DNA of 64,000 nucleotides from Rhizaria sp. SCN 62-66. Its lineage: Eukaryota > Rhizaria, unplaced. Positions 31,603 to 44,057 of this stretch are shown piece by piece (the stretch's first letter is position 1; every line of letters starts with the position of its first letter). Under the pieces are notes generated by a model. It saw nothing but the letters and a program-made list of their open reading frames with translations. It was not told the origin of the DNA and ran no database searches. The stretch is from contig MEDY01000050.1 of NCBI GenBank assembly GCA_001724265.1, forward strand, positions 42,912-106,911, given 5' to 3'. A program made the translations under genes and the position numbers.

Positions 31603-34600
31603 TCACCGACCCTTGCCACGGGGCTCAGTCTTGACGGAAACCCGCGGGCGCCTCGGCGTCACCGCGTTGACCACAGTGATGTCGTCGTCCTCAGTGCTCT
31701 CCTCGGCGTTGTTATCCTCAGCCGACGCCCGCAGGTTGCGACTGCTGCCGCTGCGACTGCTACCGCGGGCAGCGGCAGCGAGGCCGGCGCCTTGGCTCTG
31801 GGTGCGCGCGAGACTTGCCGCGGAGCCACCGGTGCCCGGCTCGGCCTTGACCCGCGCGTTCCCAGTATTCGTGCCAGTCAGAGTGGCGGACCGGCCGACG
31901 CGGCGCGTGCTCGGTGCCCCCTCCTCCTCCTCATCCTCGACTTCGGCCTCGGTTTCAGCGTCAGCGTCAGCAGCAGCGGCGACGGCAGCCGCGCCACGAC
32001 GGGATGACCGTGCGTCCGCGTTCGCAGCGGCGGCGCCAGCGGCGGTGGAGACGGCGGAGGTCGACCGCTTGAGCGGCGTCACCATCGCGTTGTTGTTGCC
32101 CCCGGCGTTGTTGTGGTCGTCGCTGGCGTCGGGCTCGTAGCGGCGCTTCGCCCGCACGCGCACGCCGTCGTCCTCCGACACGCCCGACACGCCGGCTCTG
32201 GCACCGCGCGAGGCGACGCTCGCAGTTGCAGCGCTGGCACTGGAGCCAGGATCGGGCTTGATGCGGTGGCCACCAATACGACCGTTGTCATTGTTCGCAC
32301 CAGCAGCAGCAAGAGCAGGAGCAGCGGCAGGAATGTGATCAGCATCATGCGGCGAGCGCTTCATTGCAACATTTGCATCACCAGCGCCAGCGCCAGCAGC
32401 GACGTTGCGGCCAGCAAACGCCTCAGCCTCCGCGGCCGCCCTGGCGGCGGCCTCAGCGGCGCGCGCGGCGGCCTCAGCGGCCTCGGCAGCCTCAGCGTCG
32501 CCCGCGGCGCCTGCCTCAGCGGCGGCGGCGGCGTCTGCGGCCTCCTTGGCCTCCTTCTCCTCGAACTTGCGTAGGTCGTAGAGCAGCTCGTCGCGCAGCA
32601 CGTTATCCGTGATGATCTCCTCCAGGTTGCTGCGGAACTGGTGCGCCAGCTGCCGCAGGTATACCATGATGGGCTTGATCAGCGAAGAGCCCGTGGCGGT
32701 AGCGAGCCGCTTGAGCTCGGTGACGATGGGGAAAATAAGCTCCGCCGAGTTCTTGTTGCTGACGGCATTGAGCAGCGTGGCGCGCTTGCTGTTGACGGCC
32801 GCCTCGCCAGCGTCGTCGCCCTCCTCCAGCGCGCTGCCGGGCCGCTGCAGCGAGATCTTAATCTCGGGCGAACACAGCACCGTCAGCGCGTCGCGCACGA
32901 CGTCCATCACGGCGCTCTCCTGCTGCGGCGTCATCGGGCCAGCGGCCAGCGCGTTGCGCGCGCGGTGCGCGGCCTCGTGCTCCTTGCGCTGCTTCTCCTC
33001 GAGACTCAGCCGCTTGTTCAGCAGCCCGCCGATCGAGGCCGCAATCGACGCGTGCACCTGAGCGGCTTCGAGGATCGCGCCGACGCCCGGCAAGGGCAGT
33101 TCGCCGGTCACGCACGCGTTGAGGATCTCCTTGACGAGCCCGATCGTGACGAAGAAGCGCTCCTCGGGGGACATCTGCGAGAGCAGGAATGAGTATACCT
33201 CCATGCGCGCGGGCGCCAGCGCGGGGCCTGACACCGCGAACCGCTGGTCGTCGGCGCGCGCGCGGGCTGTGGCGGCCGTTTGCTCGGCCAGCGCTAGCGC
33301 CGCGGCCGCGGCTCCGCGGCCGCCGGCTGCGGAGGCGGCGGAGAGGCGCTCCTGCGTGAGTGCGGCGTCGTCGGCGTCGGCAATCGCGCTGTCGTCGGTC
33401 GCCGTGAACTGGTTGTACTTGTGGTGCGCGGTGCAGCCGTTGAGGAAGAACACGGTCTCGACGAAGTGGCGGTAGTAGCGCTGCGCGCCCTTCTGCCGCA
33501 CGACCGCGGCCACGGTCTGGCGGCCCAGCGCGCGAACGCCCGCGTCGCCGTCAATCGTGGTCGCTAATAGCCGGAAGTAGAGCGAGCCCTTGAACTTGAC
33601 GAAGTCCTCCGTGATGAGCTGCGCAAGAACCATGAGCGTGTGGCGGCGGACGAGCACGCTCGCGTCACGCAGACAGCGCGACAGAGCAGAGATGTGCGGG
33701 TCCACAAGTGACGTGTACGTACGACACAGGTCGCAGAGCACGATGAGGATGTTGTTGCGCACAACGGCGTCCCCGGACTCGAGCTCGCTGATGAAAGTGC
33801 CCACCATGCGCTTGGCCAGAGCGCTGTCGGTCAGACATAGCTTGCCCATCGTCGTGAAGGCGTGCGCACGCACGGCCGTGGGCGTCACTCCGCTGCCGCT
33901 TGCAGCCACAGCGGCCACCGCGACGCCGAGCGCATGCTGCCGCAGTTGATCTGCGCTGGCGCCAGCGCCAGCGTTTGAGCTGGCGGCCTCGGCCTCGGTG
34001 AGCCCTGCGACGCGGACGGCGCGGGAAAGCCGCGCCGGCAAGAGCGCCTGGATGAGTGTGATCATGGACAGACTGGGTGTGAAGCGATCCGACACGAGCG
34101 CAACCTCGCCCAGCGCAAACAGCTGCGCGATGACACCGTTCTCGGTGCCGGCGTCGCCGCGGACCACGTACGCCTCGAGCACGGCCGCCGCGGAGTCGCT
34201 GAGGGCCTTTTCCCAGTCCGGCACCTTGACCACAGCGCTCGCGCTGGCCGCAGAGCCGTGGCTGTTATTGTGGTTGTTCTGGTCGATGGCACATGACAGC
34301 GCGTGGAGAGTCTTGATTTGTGCGCCGGTGACGTGGGTCACGCCCGCGCCGCCGACACCGGCCACCTTGCCCTTCCCCTTAGCACCTGCACTCGCACTTA
34401 CAATAGAGGTGCTAGAGCTGAGCTCTCTTTGCTGTGAGTTGGCGATGGCGCCGGTGAGCTCCGCGAACACGCTGTTGAGCGCTGCCACGGCGGGCTCCGT
34501 CGCGACGCCGATGCGCGCGTTCGCGGCGGGCAGCCCCGGGGTGGGGAATGCGCGCCGCATGGCGCTCTCCAGCCCCTGCGGGCGCGGTCGGCCGACGCAG

Positions 34601-37600
34601 ACGAAAGCCGAGGCAACGTTGGCGAGCGTGCGGAGCACACGCGCGTAGTGGTCGTACACGTCGTCGCGCGTGGGCAGCTGCACGGGCAGCACGGCGCCTG
34701 TCCCGCCCGCCGCGCGCGCGCTCAGCGCGGCCGACGCGGCGCGCGCGGCGGCGAACGGCGACGCCAGCTGCGTCCCGCCGAGGCTCGCGCGCCGCTGCGC
34801 GAGGGCCGCGGGGCGCTCGATGGTGTACGGCAGCGAGCGGACGAGCGCCTGCGCGCGCGCGAAAGCCGCGAGGGCAACGTCGCCGCGCAGCAGGTGCGGC
34901 GCGTGGGCAGAGAACTCCTCGGCGACGAGCCAGAAGCCGCGCTCAATGGACGAGTCGGCGACGGAGTTGACTGCGCCGGCCAGGTGCGCAACCACGGCGG
35001 CAGAGGAGGGGTCCGTGATGCGCGCGCACGTGAGCGCGACGCAGCGCTGAAGGTGGTACGTCACTTCGGTGTCGCGGAGGTCGAGCAGCGCCCAAATGGC
35101 GGCGCGCGCTCTCGGGTTGATGCCGTTGCCGTTGCTGCCGATGGAGGCGCCGGCGCTGTCGCTGGCGTTGGGGTCCGGGGACTGGGCGAGCTCGGTCTTC
35201 ATGGCGCGGACGGCGGTGGTGGAGGCGACGGACTCGTCGGCCTCAATCTCTGCAGGGCCATCATTGTTATCGTCGGAGTCGTCGTGGTTGTTCTTGTCAG
35301 AGTCATCGTCGTCGTCGTCGTCGTCTTGCATGGCCTTGCGGGCCGCCTTGGCCCTGACGCCGTCGCCGCGCTTGCGGCCCGCATTCTTGACGCTAACCAG
35401 TGCGTTGGCCGCCTTGGCCGCGCGCGCGGCGTCGTCGCGGGCACTGGTGCATAGGGGTTCGAACAGCACGGCGCGGACCAACCCCAGCGCCTTCTCTGAG
35501 ACGGCGGCGTCCTGGTCCGCCGTCAGCGGCAGCACGGCGCCCAGCCAAATCTGCTGCACGCGCGGGTCCGACTGGTGCCGCTGCAGCAAGGCGGTCATGC
35601 TGTCGAGCGCCTGGCGCTGCACCTGGCTCGAACTGTCGCGGCAGCCGTCGAAGAGCACGTGCAGGTCGTCAGCCGAGAGGAACTGCAGCGCCGCAAAGGG
35701 CTTACGCGCGCTAAGCGGGCCAGAGAGCAGGCTGGGGGACTGGGCGAAGCGGCCGGTCAGACTGTGGTTGTGGCGGTCGTCGCGGGTGTCGTCGGCGCCC
35801 AGCAGCAGCGCCTCCATCGCCTGAAGTTCACAAAAGATACAAGGTAAATGTTAAAGATTTAAAAGACAAGTAATAAGTTAGAAAAATAATAAAGATTATA
35901 ACATAATGTTATTATTTGTTGTTAAACTGAAAACAAATTAGCGATATATCACTTGTTTTGTAAAACGCACCTGGATGGCCGCCCTGCGAACGTTTGACTT
36001 AGGGTCGGCGGCGCGGCGGCGGAGCACACGCAGCAGCTTCTGCACGCCGCGCGAGCGCGGGTGGAACGGGGACCCGGGCGCTGCGGCCGCGCTGCCGTTG
36101 AGCTTGCGCATGCGCGCGGCCTGCGCGGGCGTGGTCGGGAGTGGGGAGTGGAACACCTGGGCCTGACTGACGACGCCGCCCTCCTCGTCCTCGTTGTTCC
36201 CAGGCCCATGTGCGCTGGTGCTGGCAGAGGAGTAAGAGCGGGCCTTAGCCGGGGTGACGCCGCCGGGACTCATCGGCGAGCCATTGTTGCTCATGTTGTT
36301 GTTAGCGTTGTGCATAGTACGGTCCAGGTCCACGTCGGGATCAGCGTCGCCCTCCCCGGCGGCAGCGCCGACGCAGTTGAAGATGCTGTGGAACTGGCGC
36401 CGCAGAGTGTCGTTGGCGGGGTCCGCGCACATGCGGATGCACTCGGCCAGGTGTGACAGCGCGCGCGCGCGGACGCCGGGCGCGCGGTCACTCGCACGGT
36501 CCAAAAGCACCGTCAAGAGGTCCTGGATGGGCAGGATCAGGTGGTCATTGTTGCTTTCATCACTGTCGTCATCACCGTCGTTGCTGAGAACGTTGGCGCG
36601 CTTGCGGCTGTTTTTCTGGATCACCCTAGACTCGTCAACTTCCTCGTTATCGTCATCGTCGTCGCTGTTGACAACGAAGTCGTCGAGATCCTTGCTGCCC
36701 TTCGCCTTGCCCTTGCCCTTGGCAGCAGCGCGCTTAGACCGCGAGCCAGTGGCTGCGGCACTGGTGTCACCGTCGCCGTTGTGCTGCTTGTTGCCTAGCA
36801 AGTCGGGGCAGGTGAGCATCGCCAGCGCCATCTCGACAGCCTGTATAGTAAGACAAAACAGATTGAGATAGATGCATTTTTGTGAGAAAACAAACTTACA
36901 TATAAAAATGAGCAAGCTATACAGTATAGTTATAAAGTAACACATTGCAGTTTCATATTGAGCTATAGAAATGGTTTTAAGCGAAATGCGGAAAAGAGCC
37001 CGTACCTGGTTGCGGAGGATGAGGCGCTTGTGGCGCGCCATGAGCTTGACGAACCGCGTGACCGAGCTCAGCGCCGAAGGGAACGCGGTCAGCAGCACGG
37101 CCAGCGCGGCGGCGGCCAACTGGCGCAGGTTCGCCTTGTCGCGCGATCGCCCGCACACGTGCTGGAGAAACGTCGCCATCGACTGGTGCACGGTGACGCC
37201 GACGATGGCGCGCCACTCGGCGACGGCCTCACGGCGGCGCGCGCGCGCCGAGTCGCCCGCGGCGCCCCACAGCGGCAGCCCGTCGGGACCAAGCACGCCC
37301 GCGTTGGCGGCGCCGGTGGCCCGCAACAGCTGCTGCTGCTGGTCGTCGGCGTCGACGTTGCCGGGCTCGTTCTTGACGGCAGCGTTGCCGTCACCGTTCG
37401 CATTCGCGGCGGCGGCAGCAGCGGCGGCGTCTGCGGCGGCGGCGGCCTCGGCGGGGTTGGGAGCACTGGCGGCGGCGGCGGTCTGCAGCGAGACGGCCTT
37501 GGCCAGCGCGACCGCTGCCTCGGCGTCGGCCTCCTTGGCCTCGTCGAACTGCAGTGTCAGTGACGCCAGCGCCGCCAGCGCCTCCTCGGCCTGCGCCAAC

Positions 37601-39961
37601 TCGGCGCGGGCATCCCGCACGCGCGCGCTCTCGGGCTGCTGCCGCTGCTGCCGGCCCTCAGCGTTGTCGTCGTCGTTGTCCGAGTCAGCGGCGGCGTTGC
37701 GGTTGTTGCGCCCCCGGCCGCGGTTGCGACTGCGCGCGCGGTCGTCTGCGTCTTCTTCGTCGTGCGCAATCGCCATCTCGAGCGCATCGCGCGCGCGCAG
37801 CACAGCCGCGCCGCGCTCGTCGAGCGCCTCCTGCATGCGCGCGCGCTGCCGAGCGCGGTCCGCCGCCGAGAGTGCCGCGAAGGTTGTGATGAGCGCGATG
37901 GCCTGATCGCGCGCTGCGAGCGCGAACTTGGGCACCACGGGCGCCAACTCCAGGTACGACAGCAGCACGTTCGGCAGCAGCGCCTTAAGGCACACGGCGA
38001 GTCCCTGCGCGCCCGGCGCGTGGCGGTCGAGCGCGGCGAGCGACCGAAGGGCGGCCAGCGCGGCGGCGGCGGCACGCGCGAAGTGCGCCGGGCGGTGCGG
38101 CGGGGACGGCAGCGCGTCGGCGGCGGCAGACACGCGGGCGACCTCGGCGAGCGTCTCTGCCAGGTTGGGCAAGGTCTCAGGGACGCCGGAGAGGGAGACC
38201 CAGTGGCCCTGGGCCACGGCGCCACCGGTGCCGTCATTGTGATCGTCGTCGTTGTCATTCTCGCCGAGGACATCTTCGTCGTCGCTGGCGGCGTGGTCGC
38301 TCTCATCGCTGTCGTCGTTGTCGTCGTCTTTCATGTCTTCCTGCTTGGGCTTGATGCTGCCCTTGCTCTTGGACCCCTTAGCGGAGCGAGACGCCTTCTT
38401 AGCAGGCTTCGACTGCTTAGCGTGTGACTGTCTGGGAGGAGTCACCAGAGCAGCGATGCTGATCATACAGGCGCAGGCCGACGCGGCAACCGCGGGTTCA
38501 CGGAGCCAAGTCTTGCTGGCGGAGGCCGCGGCGCGCTCCTCGGCTTCGGCGGCGGCGAAAGGGTTTGCCTAGAGTGCAGGCAGCGGTAGCAATGAGAAAC
38601 GATGGGATCATAAAGTTAGAGGCGTGAATTTGGTGGCATATGTTTAGTTTTAGAAAAATAGCATCGAATAAACAAACTATATTTAAATATTTAAGTTTTA
38701 CAACCAAAAACTATCAAATCGATGTTATTTAGTGCAATATATGAACGTACCTCTTCCTCCTCTTCATCGTGTTCCTCAGCAGCAGCACCTGCAGTAGCGC
38801 TCGCACTAGCACTAGAGCTACTGTTCTCGTCATCATCGTCGTCGCCCGCGGCGGATTTGCCGCCACGCTTGCTCGCCCTCTGCGCGCGCGCCGCGGCGGC
38901 GTCTTCGCTGCTCTTGACTGCGGCGGCAGTGGCGGCGGCGGCCTTGTTACTCTCGCCATCGAGGAAGGTCTGGGCGGCTTTGCCGCGGCGCTTTCCGACC
39001 GAGGTGGCGGCGTCGCACGCCTCCTGGGCCCACACGCGGAGGCGAAAGAGCGCCACGCGGAGGTGCATAGGCTGCAGCACACCTGAGTTGCCCGGCAGGC
39101 GCAGCAGCAGGCAGTAGCACTCGCACGCCACGAACACGGCCTAAATGCCGGCATAAATCATTACAAGTGATTTGATCAGATATGTGTTAGAATCATATAA
39201 TAAAATTATAAGGAATTAATATAAAGCAAACAATACATATGATACCTTAGCTTTGCGTTAGATCAAGAAGATCTGGCCCGAGTAGATCGTGTTTTGTTAG
39301 CGCGCATGACGTACCTCGCCGGGCACGGCGGACGAGTGGAAGGTGAGATACAGCAGCGACACAAGCGCAGGAACAGAGACTTGCGCGTCTGCCAGCGAGC
39401 CCCAAAACGGGGACGGCAGCACGCCCACGTCGCTGTTGCCCGCTGCCGCACCAGCGCGAGCAGAAGCTGACGCGGAGGAGCTGTGAATGGGAATGTGATT
39501 GTGGGCGTTACGGTTGGCGGCGGCCTGCGCGGCGGTGGCGGCATCGAGCCAGCGCGTCAGGAGCGCCGCCAGCGCGCGGTAGTCGGCCACCGTCAGGCCC
39601 TTAAGGGCGGACATGGCGCGGAGTCGCTCGTCCGCGTCTGTGCACGCACACGGGGGAGCGGTGAGGCATTAGATAAGATTGGTTGTGAGCTGAGCAGTTG
39701 TCGCAACAGAATGATGCGCAGCAAAGGAGAGCAGAGAATGGTTCAAGAGAGACCAGCGGGAATAGAAAGAAAAGAAGGCATTCTAAATGGGAGCAGGTAA
39801 CAGGTTTTGTTTGAGAGCGATATAGACGGACCATTGTCGATGGTTGTGTCCATGACTGCGGGGAGAGTGCCAGTCGCGGCGAGCGCCTGCAAGGCCAGCG
39901 CTAGGGGCTGGCCCTCGGACGCCGCAAGCAAACCGACGGTGTCGGCGTCAAGCGAGCCCAT
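31603..39961 (-). CDS. NCAPD3: Condensin-2 complex subunit D3 (CAP-D3), HEAT-repeat protein
   Basis: Exons 39961(or 39967)-39832, 39637-39315, 39140-38751, 38568-37006, 36840-35971 and 35820-31603; all junction phases agree, giving about 2,497 residues from ATG 39961. CAP-D3 is a HEAT subunit of condensin II, which compacts chromosomes. Diagnostic stretches are VQQIWLGAVLPLTADQDAAV-SEKALGLV, VRAHAFTTMGKLCLTDSAL, VVRNNILIVLCDLC, FVKFKGSLYFRLLATTID, HFVETVFFLNGC followed by HHKYNQF, and YLRQLAHQFRSNLEEII-TDN, all matching the CAP-D3 rather than CAP-D2 pattern. It is larger than human NCAPD3 (~1,500) because of Ala/Asp/Asn-rich insertions and a basic low-complexity tail. The first exon is unsettled: a splice acceptor precedes GTG-CCG-ATG, so an upstream exon may exist. 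Confidence 0.9.
36841..37005 (-). other. CAP-D3 intron of 165 bp, multiple of three, free of in-frame stops
   Basis: Donor GTACGG after RLILRNQ, acceptor ACTATACAG before AVEMALAML. AT-rich against GC-rich exons. Retention would add 55 residues, largely hydrophobic (AMCYFITILYSLLIFICKFV), into a HEAT region. Confidence 0.85.
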
Positions 39962-40805
39962 CGGCACCTGTATTGACAATGACGCGGCGGTGAAGAGAAA
40001 TGTTAGTGAGGCAGCGGAGAGCGTGAGGGGCGAGGTTCGATGGGCGGGCAGAGACGTGTGAGAGGATTGAAAATGACTGGTACACGCATAGTCGCTCTGT
40101 AAGCACCAAAATAGATCGCAAAAGTAATAAGATCACTGAATATAATTTCATTAAATGCCTTTGATATTTAAATTGACGGAGATCGCGCTCTTGTGCGACT
40201 CCTAAAATGTTGCTAGCCCGACTCATTGCTTTGCGACCCGTTGAGACTTTGAGCTCGGTCATTGTCACGTTGGACTCGGAGACTGTGAGCAGCCAGTTCA
40301 AAAAATCTAAGCCGGACCGGCCAGCCGGCCTGGTGTCAACGACTGGTGGTGGCAGATTGAAGGCTTTCGAGCAAGGGCTTAACCGCTCTTGGCTAACCGT
40401 GTTGTGGGAATCCAACCACTGCTGTAGGATTCATATGAGATATACGATGTATTTTGTTGTTTATAAGCTCAAAGGCAGACATCCTTATGAAGATATGCGA
40501 TGCTTTGACAGTGGCAAAGGGAGCCTCTTCGTCGTGTCCCCTTTCACAACAAATAACACCCTCTGTCTGCTGTTTCCTCTCCTTGATACGAAACGCTGCG
40601 TGACAATCTAAGCCCAAACACGCATTTTACTTCTTAATCCTCCTGCAAATTCCTATTTCACAATGTCTTATACCCAGATATCTCACTGTAAATTTTGACC
40701 ACCTGTCCATATCTTCTCGACTTTCTCGCCCTCGTCCCTAGTTCTCACCCCCCCACACCACCACAGCCCCCTTTCACCCCCCACTTAAGCTTCTTGTGCT
40801 CACTA
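39962..40805. promoter_or_regulatory. Divergent region between CAP-D3 and the downstream orphan; possible CAP-D3 first exon
   Basis: Contains a minus-strand open segment at about 40421-40200, preceded by an acceptor-like CCTACAG, that reads WLDSHNTVSQERL to SRASNILG in a phase compatible with splicing to VPMGS. Its donor would be GTCGCA, which does not fit the GTNCG rule of the other introns, so this exon is doubtful. The right-hand part is pyrimidine-rich and is likely the promoter/5' UTR of the plus-strand gene at 40806. Confidence 0.4.
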
Positions 40806-43800
40806 ATGAGCTTTGGCTTCGACTTTTGCGGCGGCGACGGCGGGATCCCGCTCGCCGCGCGCGACATCAACGCCCAGGCCAAGGCAACGGAGACCTCCCC
40901 CATCCCCCTCTCCGCCTCCGCCTCCGCCTCTGCTTCGAGCAACCCCGCGGCTGCAGGCTCCGCGTCCTCGGCCCCCGCCGCCCCCGCGGCGCCGTTTTCC
41001 CCCGTGCTACTCCCGTCCCCGTCGCTCTCTGCGTCAACTCGCCTGCCCCCCTCAGCCTCAGGCTCCGGCCCAGACCCCGGTCCAGGCAGTGGCAGCGCTC
41101 AAGCAAACGCAAGCGCCCACAGCCGCAACAGCCCCGGCGCTGGCGCTGGCGCTGGCGCCGGCTTTGGCGCGGGCGTGGGTGCAGGTGCGCGCGCGAGTCC
41201 CAGCCTGGCCACTGCTCACTCAAGCACCACCACCAACAACAGCAGTGCTGCGGTCATCCCTGGCACGCCGGTGCTTCCCGCCGCCCCCGCGCCGTCGCCG
41301 GCTTTCTTCGGCCACAACTTGCCCCCTCAGAACGGCGGCTCCGCCGCCAACACCACCCCGTTAGTGCCGGGCCGAAGCCCGCTTTTGCTCTCGATGCGCA
41401 GCCTCGGCGGCGGCAGCAGCACTGCCAGCAGCGGCAGCAGCCAGCAGCAGGGCGCGCAGACCGGCGGCGGCGCTGTTCCCGTCGGCTTCTCGCCCGGCTT
41501 GCCCCCGCGCTCGCTCTCGACGGGCACGCCCGCGCTTACAGCCGCCGCCGCAGCCGCCGCCGCTGCGACGAACGCAGCCCTGGCTGCTGCAGCTGCCAAC
41601 GGCAACAACACGCAGGCTTTGCCCGCCAGCGGCGGTGTGGGCGATGCGACGCCCCAGAACACGCCTTCGCAAAACGGTCACAGTACGTGTCTTTTAGCTT
41701 CAAGTCAAACAACGAATTGCGACACTTTGATATGGATGTAACACGTTCGATCATTTTATCACTTGTATTCAAGTAAAACAATGTTCAATATGCTCGTTAT
41801 ATGCATGGTTATGCCCAAATTACTTTTTTCGTTATTATCTGCACGACTTTGTTCATTCAACTCCGTTTCTCGATTTTGTTTTTCTTGGCATTTCGCAGAC
41901 ACGCCCAGACGCAGCTCGTTCCTCGCCTCGTTCTTCTCTCTGTCGCAGTCGCCCGGCGCGGGGCCGCTGACTTCCGCCGCCGCAGGCCTGCCCCCAACGC
42001 CGCCGCTGCCGCCGCAGTCGCTGTCGTTGTCACAATCCCAGCAGTCTCAGCAGTCCCAGCCGCCGCAGCAGCACTCGCACTCACTGTCGCAGTCCCTTTC
42101 GCTGTCGCTGGCGACACTGGCGTCGCTCGCCATTGGCACCCCCGCCCCGGCCAAGATCAACACCGCTGACGTCAACCCGAGTCATAGCAGCGGCACGACA
42201 GACAGTCCTGCGAAGAAGCACACCGCTGCTTTGACTCACAACAACAACAGCAGCTCCAACAACAACTCTAACACTAACGCGAACCCGCTTGGCGGTCCCA
42301 GCGGCAGATACGTGGCCAACAGCGTTTACGGCGTCGGCCAGAGCCCGATGTTGCCGGTGACGACGCTGCACGTGCCGCCTACTGCGAACCCCAACGCTCC
42401 CGCCCACACTGGCGCCGCTGCCGGCGCTGGCACTGGGGCGAACAACACGCAGAACAGCAGCAACAGCCACAGCGAGGGCGACAAGGCGTTTGGCGCTGGG
42501 AATAACGGCAATGGCAACGGGGCGGGGAATTTGACGTTCAACAGCGTCAACAACAGTCCGCTCATTATGACCAAGACGATGAGTGACGCAACCGGCAGCA
42601 GCAACAACAACAGCAGCGAAGACGACATCAGTGCGCTCTCGCAGCAGCAGCGGCAGCAGCAGCTGTTCTTGCTCCAGCGGCAGCAGCAGCAGCGGTTATT
42701 GCAACAGCAGTACACCCGCGAACGCGAGCAGAAGCAGCACGGCGCGGCTGGCGCCATCAGCAGCCCAAACACTTACTTAGACGATGTAAGTACCCCGTTC
42801 CCCACCCCGGCGGACGCGTGCCAGGTCCGCGCGCTGCCCCACTCAGCCTCGGCCGCGAGCGCCGCTGTCAACGGCACCAACACCGCGGCAAACGCCAATG
42901 CGAACAGCTTTCACGGTAACAACGCGGGCAACAACACTGTCGCAGTAGGCGGCAACGGCAGCGTCGGACAAGGCGGCGGCCGCAGTCGCGCCGCGTCCGA
43001 AGCCAGCCCCGGCGGGTTCTTCGGCAGATCGCTGTCGATGTTCTCGGCTCTCGCGCCGACTACGGTGCTGCCCACCGCGGGCGTCGGCGCGCGCTCTGGC
43101 GCGTACAACAACAACAACAACAACGGCGCGTCGGTCGCCGCCGTCATTGCTGGCGAGCTCGGCGGTGCTTCCACGATGAACGACGGCAACGAACACGCTG
43201 CTGTTGGCGGCGACGCGATGAACAAGACCGCCAGCAACGTGTACGCGCCCGAGCACTCCGGCGGCGCCCTGAGCGAGAGCCTTGCCAGCGGCAGCTTGCA
43301 CGGCGGCGATGACGACTGCCACGGAGACGTCTCCGCCCACGGCCACTTCGCAGCCGCCAGTGCGACCGCCGCGGCTGCCCACGGCCACCAGAGCCTGACG
43401 CCGCAGCAGCACTACTCGCGTTGCATCGGCGCTGGCGATCTAAGGGGCGCGGGCACCTACACCGGCGGCGGCGGCGCTGACAACGGAGCGATTCCGCACA
43501 GCAGCAGCAACAACAGCGCTTATAACGCGCAGAGTCAGCAGCAGCAGAAGCAGCAGCATTTGTTGCTCGCAGCCGCTATCGGCGCCAGCCCTGTCAACGT
43601 CTCAGCCGCAAACTCCGCCGGCAACAGCAACAACGGCGGCAACGGGAACGGCAACGGGAGTGGCAACGGCACAAGCAGTGGGTTCAGGACCAGCCGCAGC
43701 CACAGTATGAGCGACTGCGACACGACTCCGACAGGAAATTCGCTCATGATGGGCAAGCCAGGGTACTTACACGGTCTAAGTGCCGACCGTGAGCACGACA

Positions 43801-44057
43801 GCCAGATGCAGAACCTGCTGCAGACGCTCGGTGGCAGCCAGACCCCTGTCTATAAGCCGCTGTCCACCCCCGCTGCCGCCGGTGCTGCCGCCAACGCTAC
43901 TGGCAACGGCACCAGCAACGGCAAGACTGCGGCGGCGCTGCCGCCTTTCACGCTGGGCTCCAACGCGGCTGACAGCGGCGCCGTCGGTGCTGACGGAAAG
44001 GTGGCCGTAGGCACCGGCTCGTGGGTTGGCGACGACTCTAAGTGGACGCGCCAGTAA
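40806..44057 (+). CDS. Low-complexity protein of unknown function (Asn/Ser/Gly/Ala/Gln-rich)
   Basis: Exons 40806-41682 and 41899-44057 (intron 216 bp, GTACGT...CGCAG), joined as NGH-NTPRRSSFLAS; 1,011 residues. The start ATG opens MSFGFDFCGGDGG. The protein is almost wholly low complexity: Ala/Pro/Ser, then Gln/Ser tracts (SQQSQQSQPPQQ), poly-Asn, a Gln/Arg block (QQQRQQQLFLLQRQQQQR), and His/Gly/Asn. Short ordered-looking pieces are GFFGRSLSMFSALAPTTVLP and, near the end, RSHSMSDCDTTPTGNS and DREHDSQMQNLLQTLGGS. The Ser/Thr-Pro sites in these could be phosphorylated. No family recognised. Prion-like composition suggests an RNA-binding or condensate-associated protein, which is inference only. 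Confidence 0.65.
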
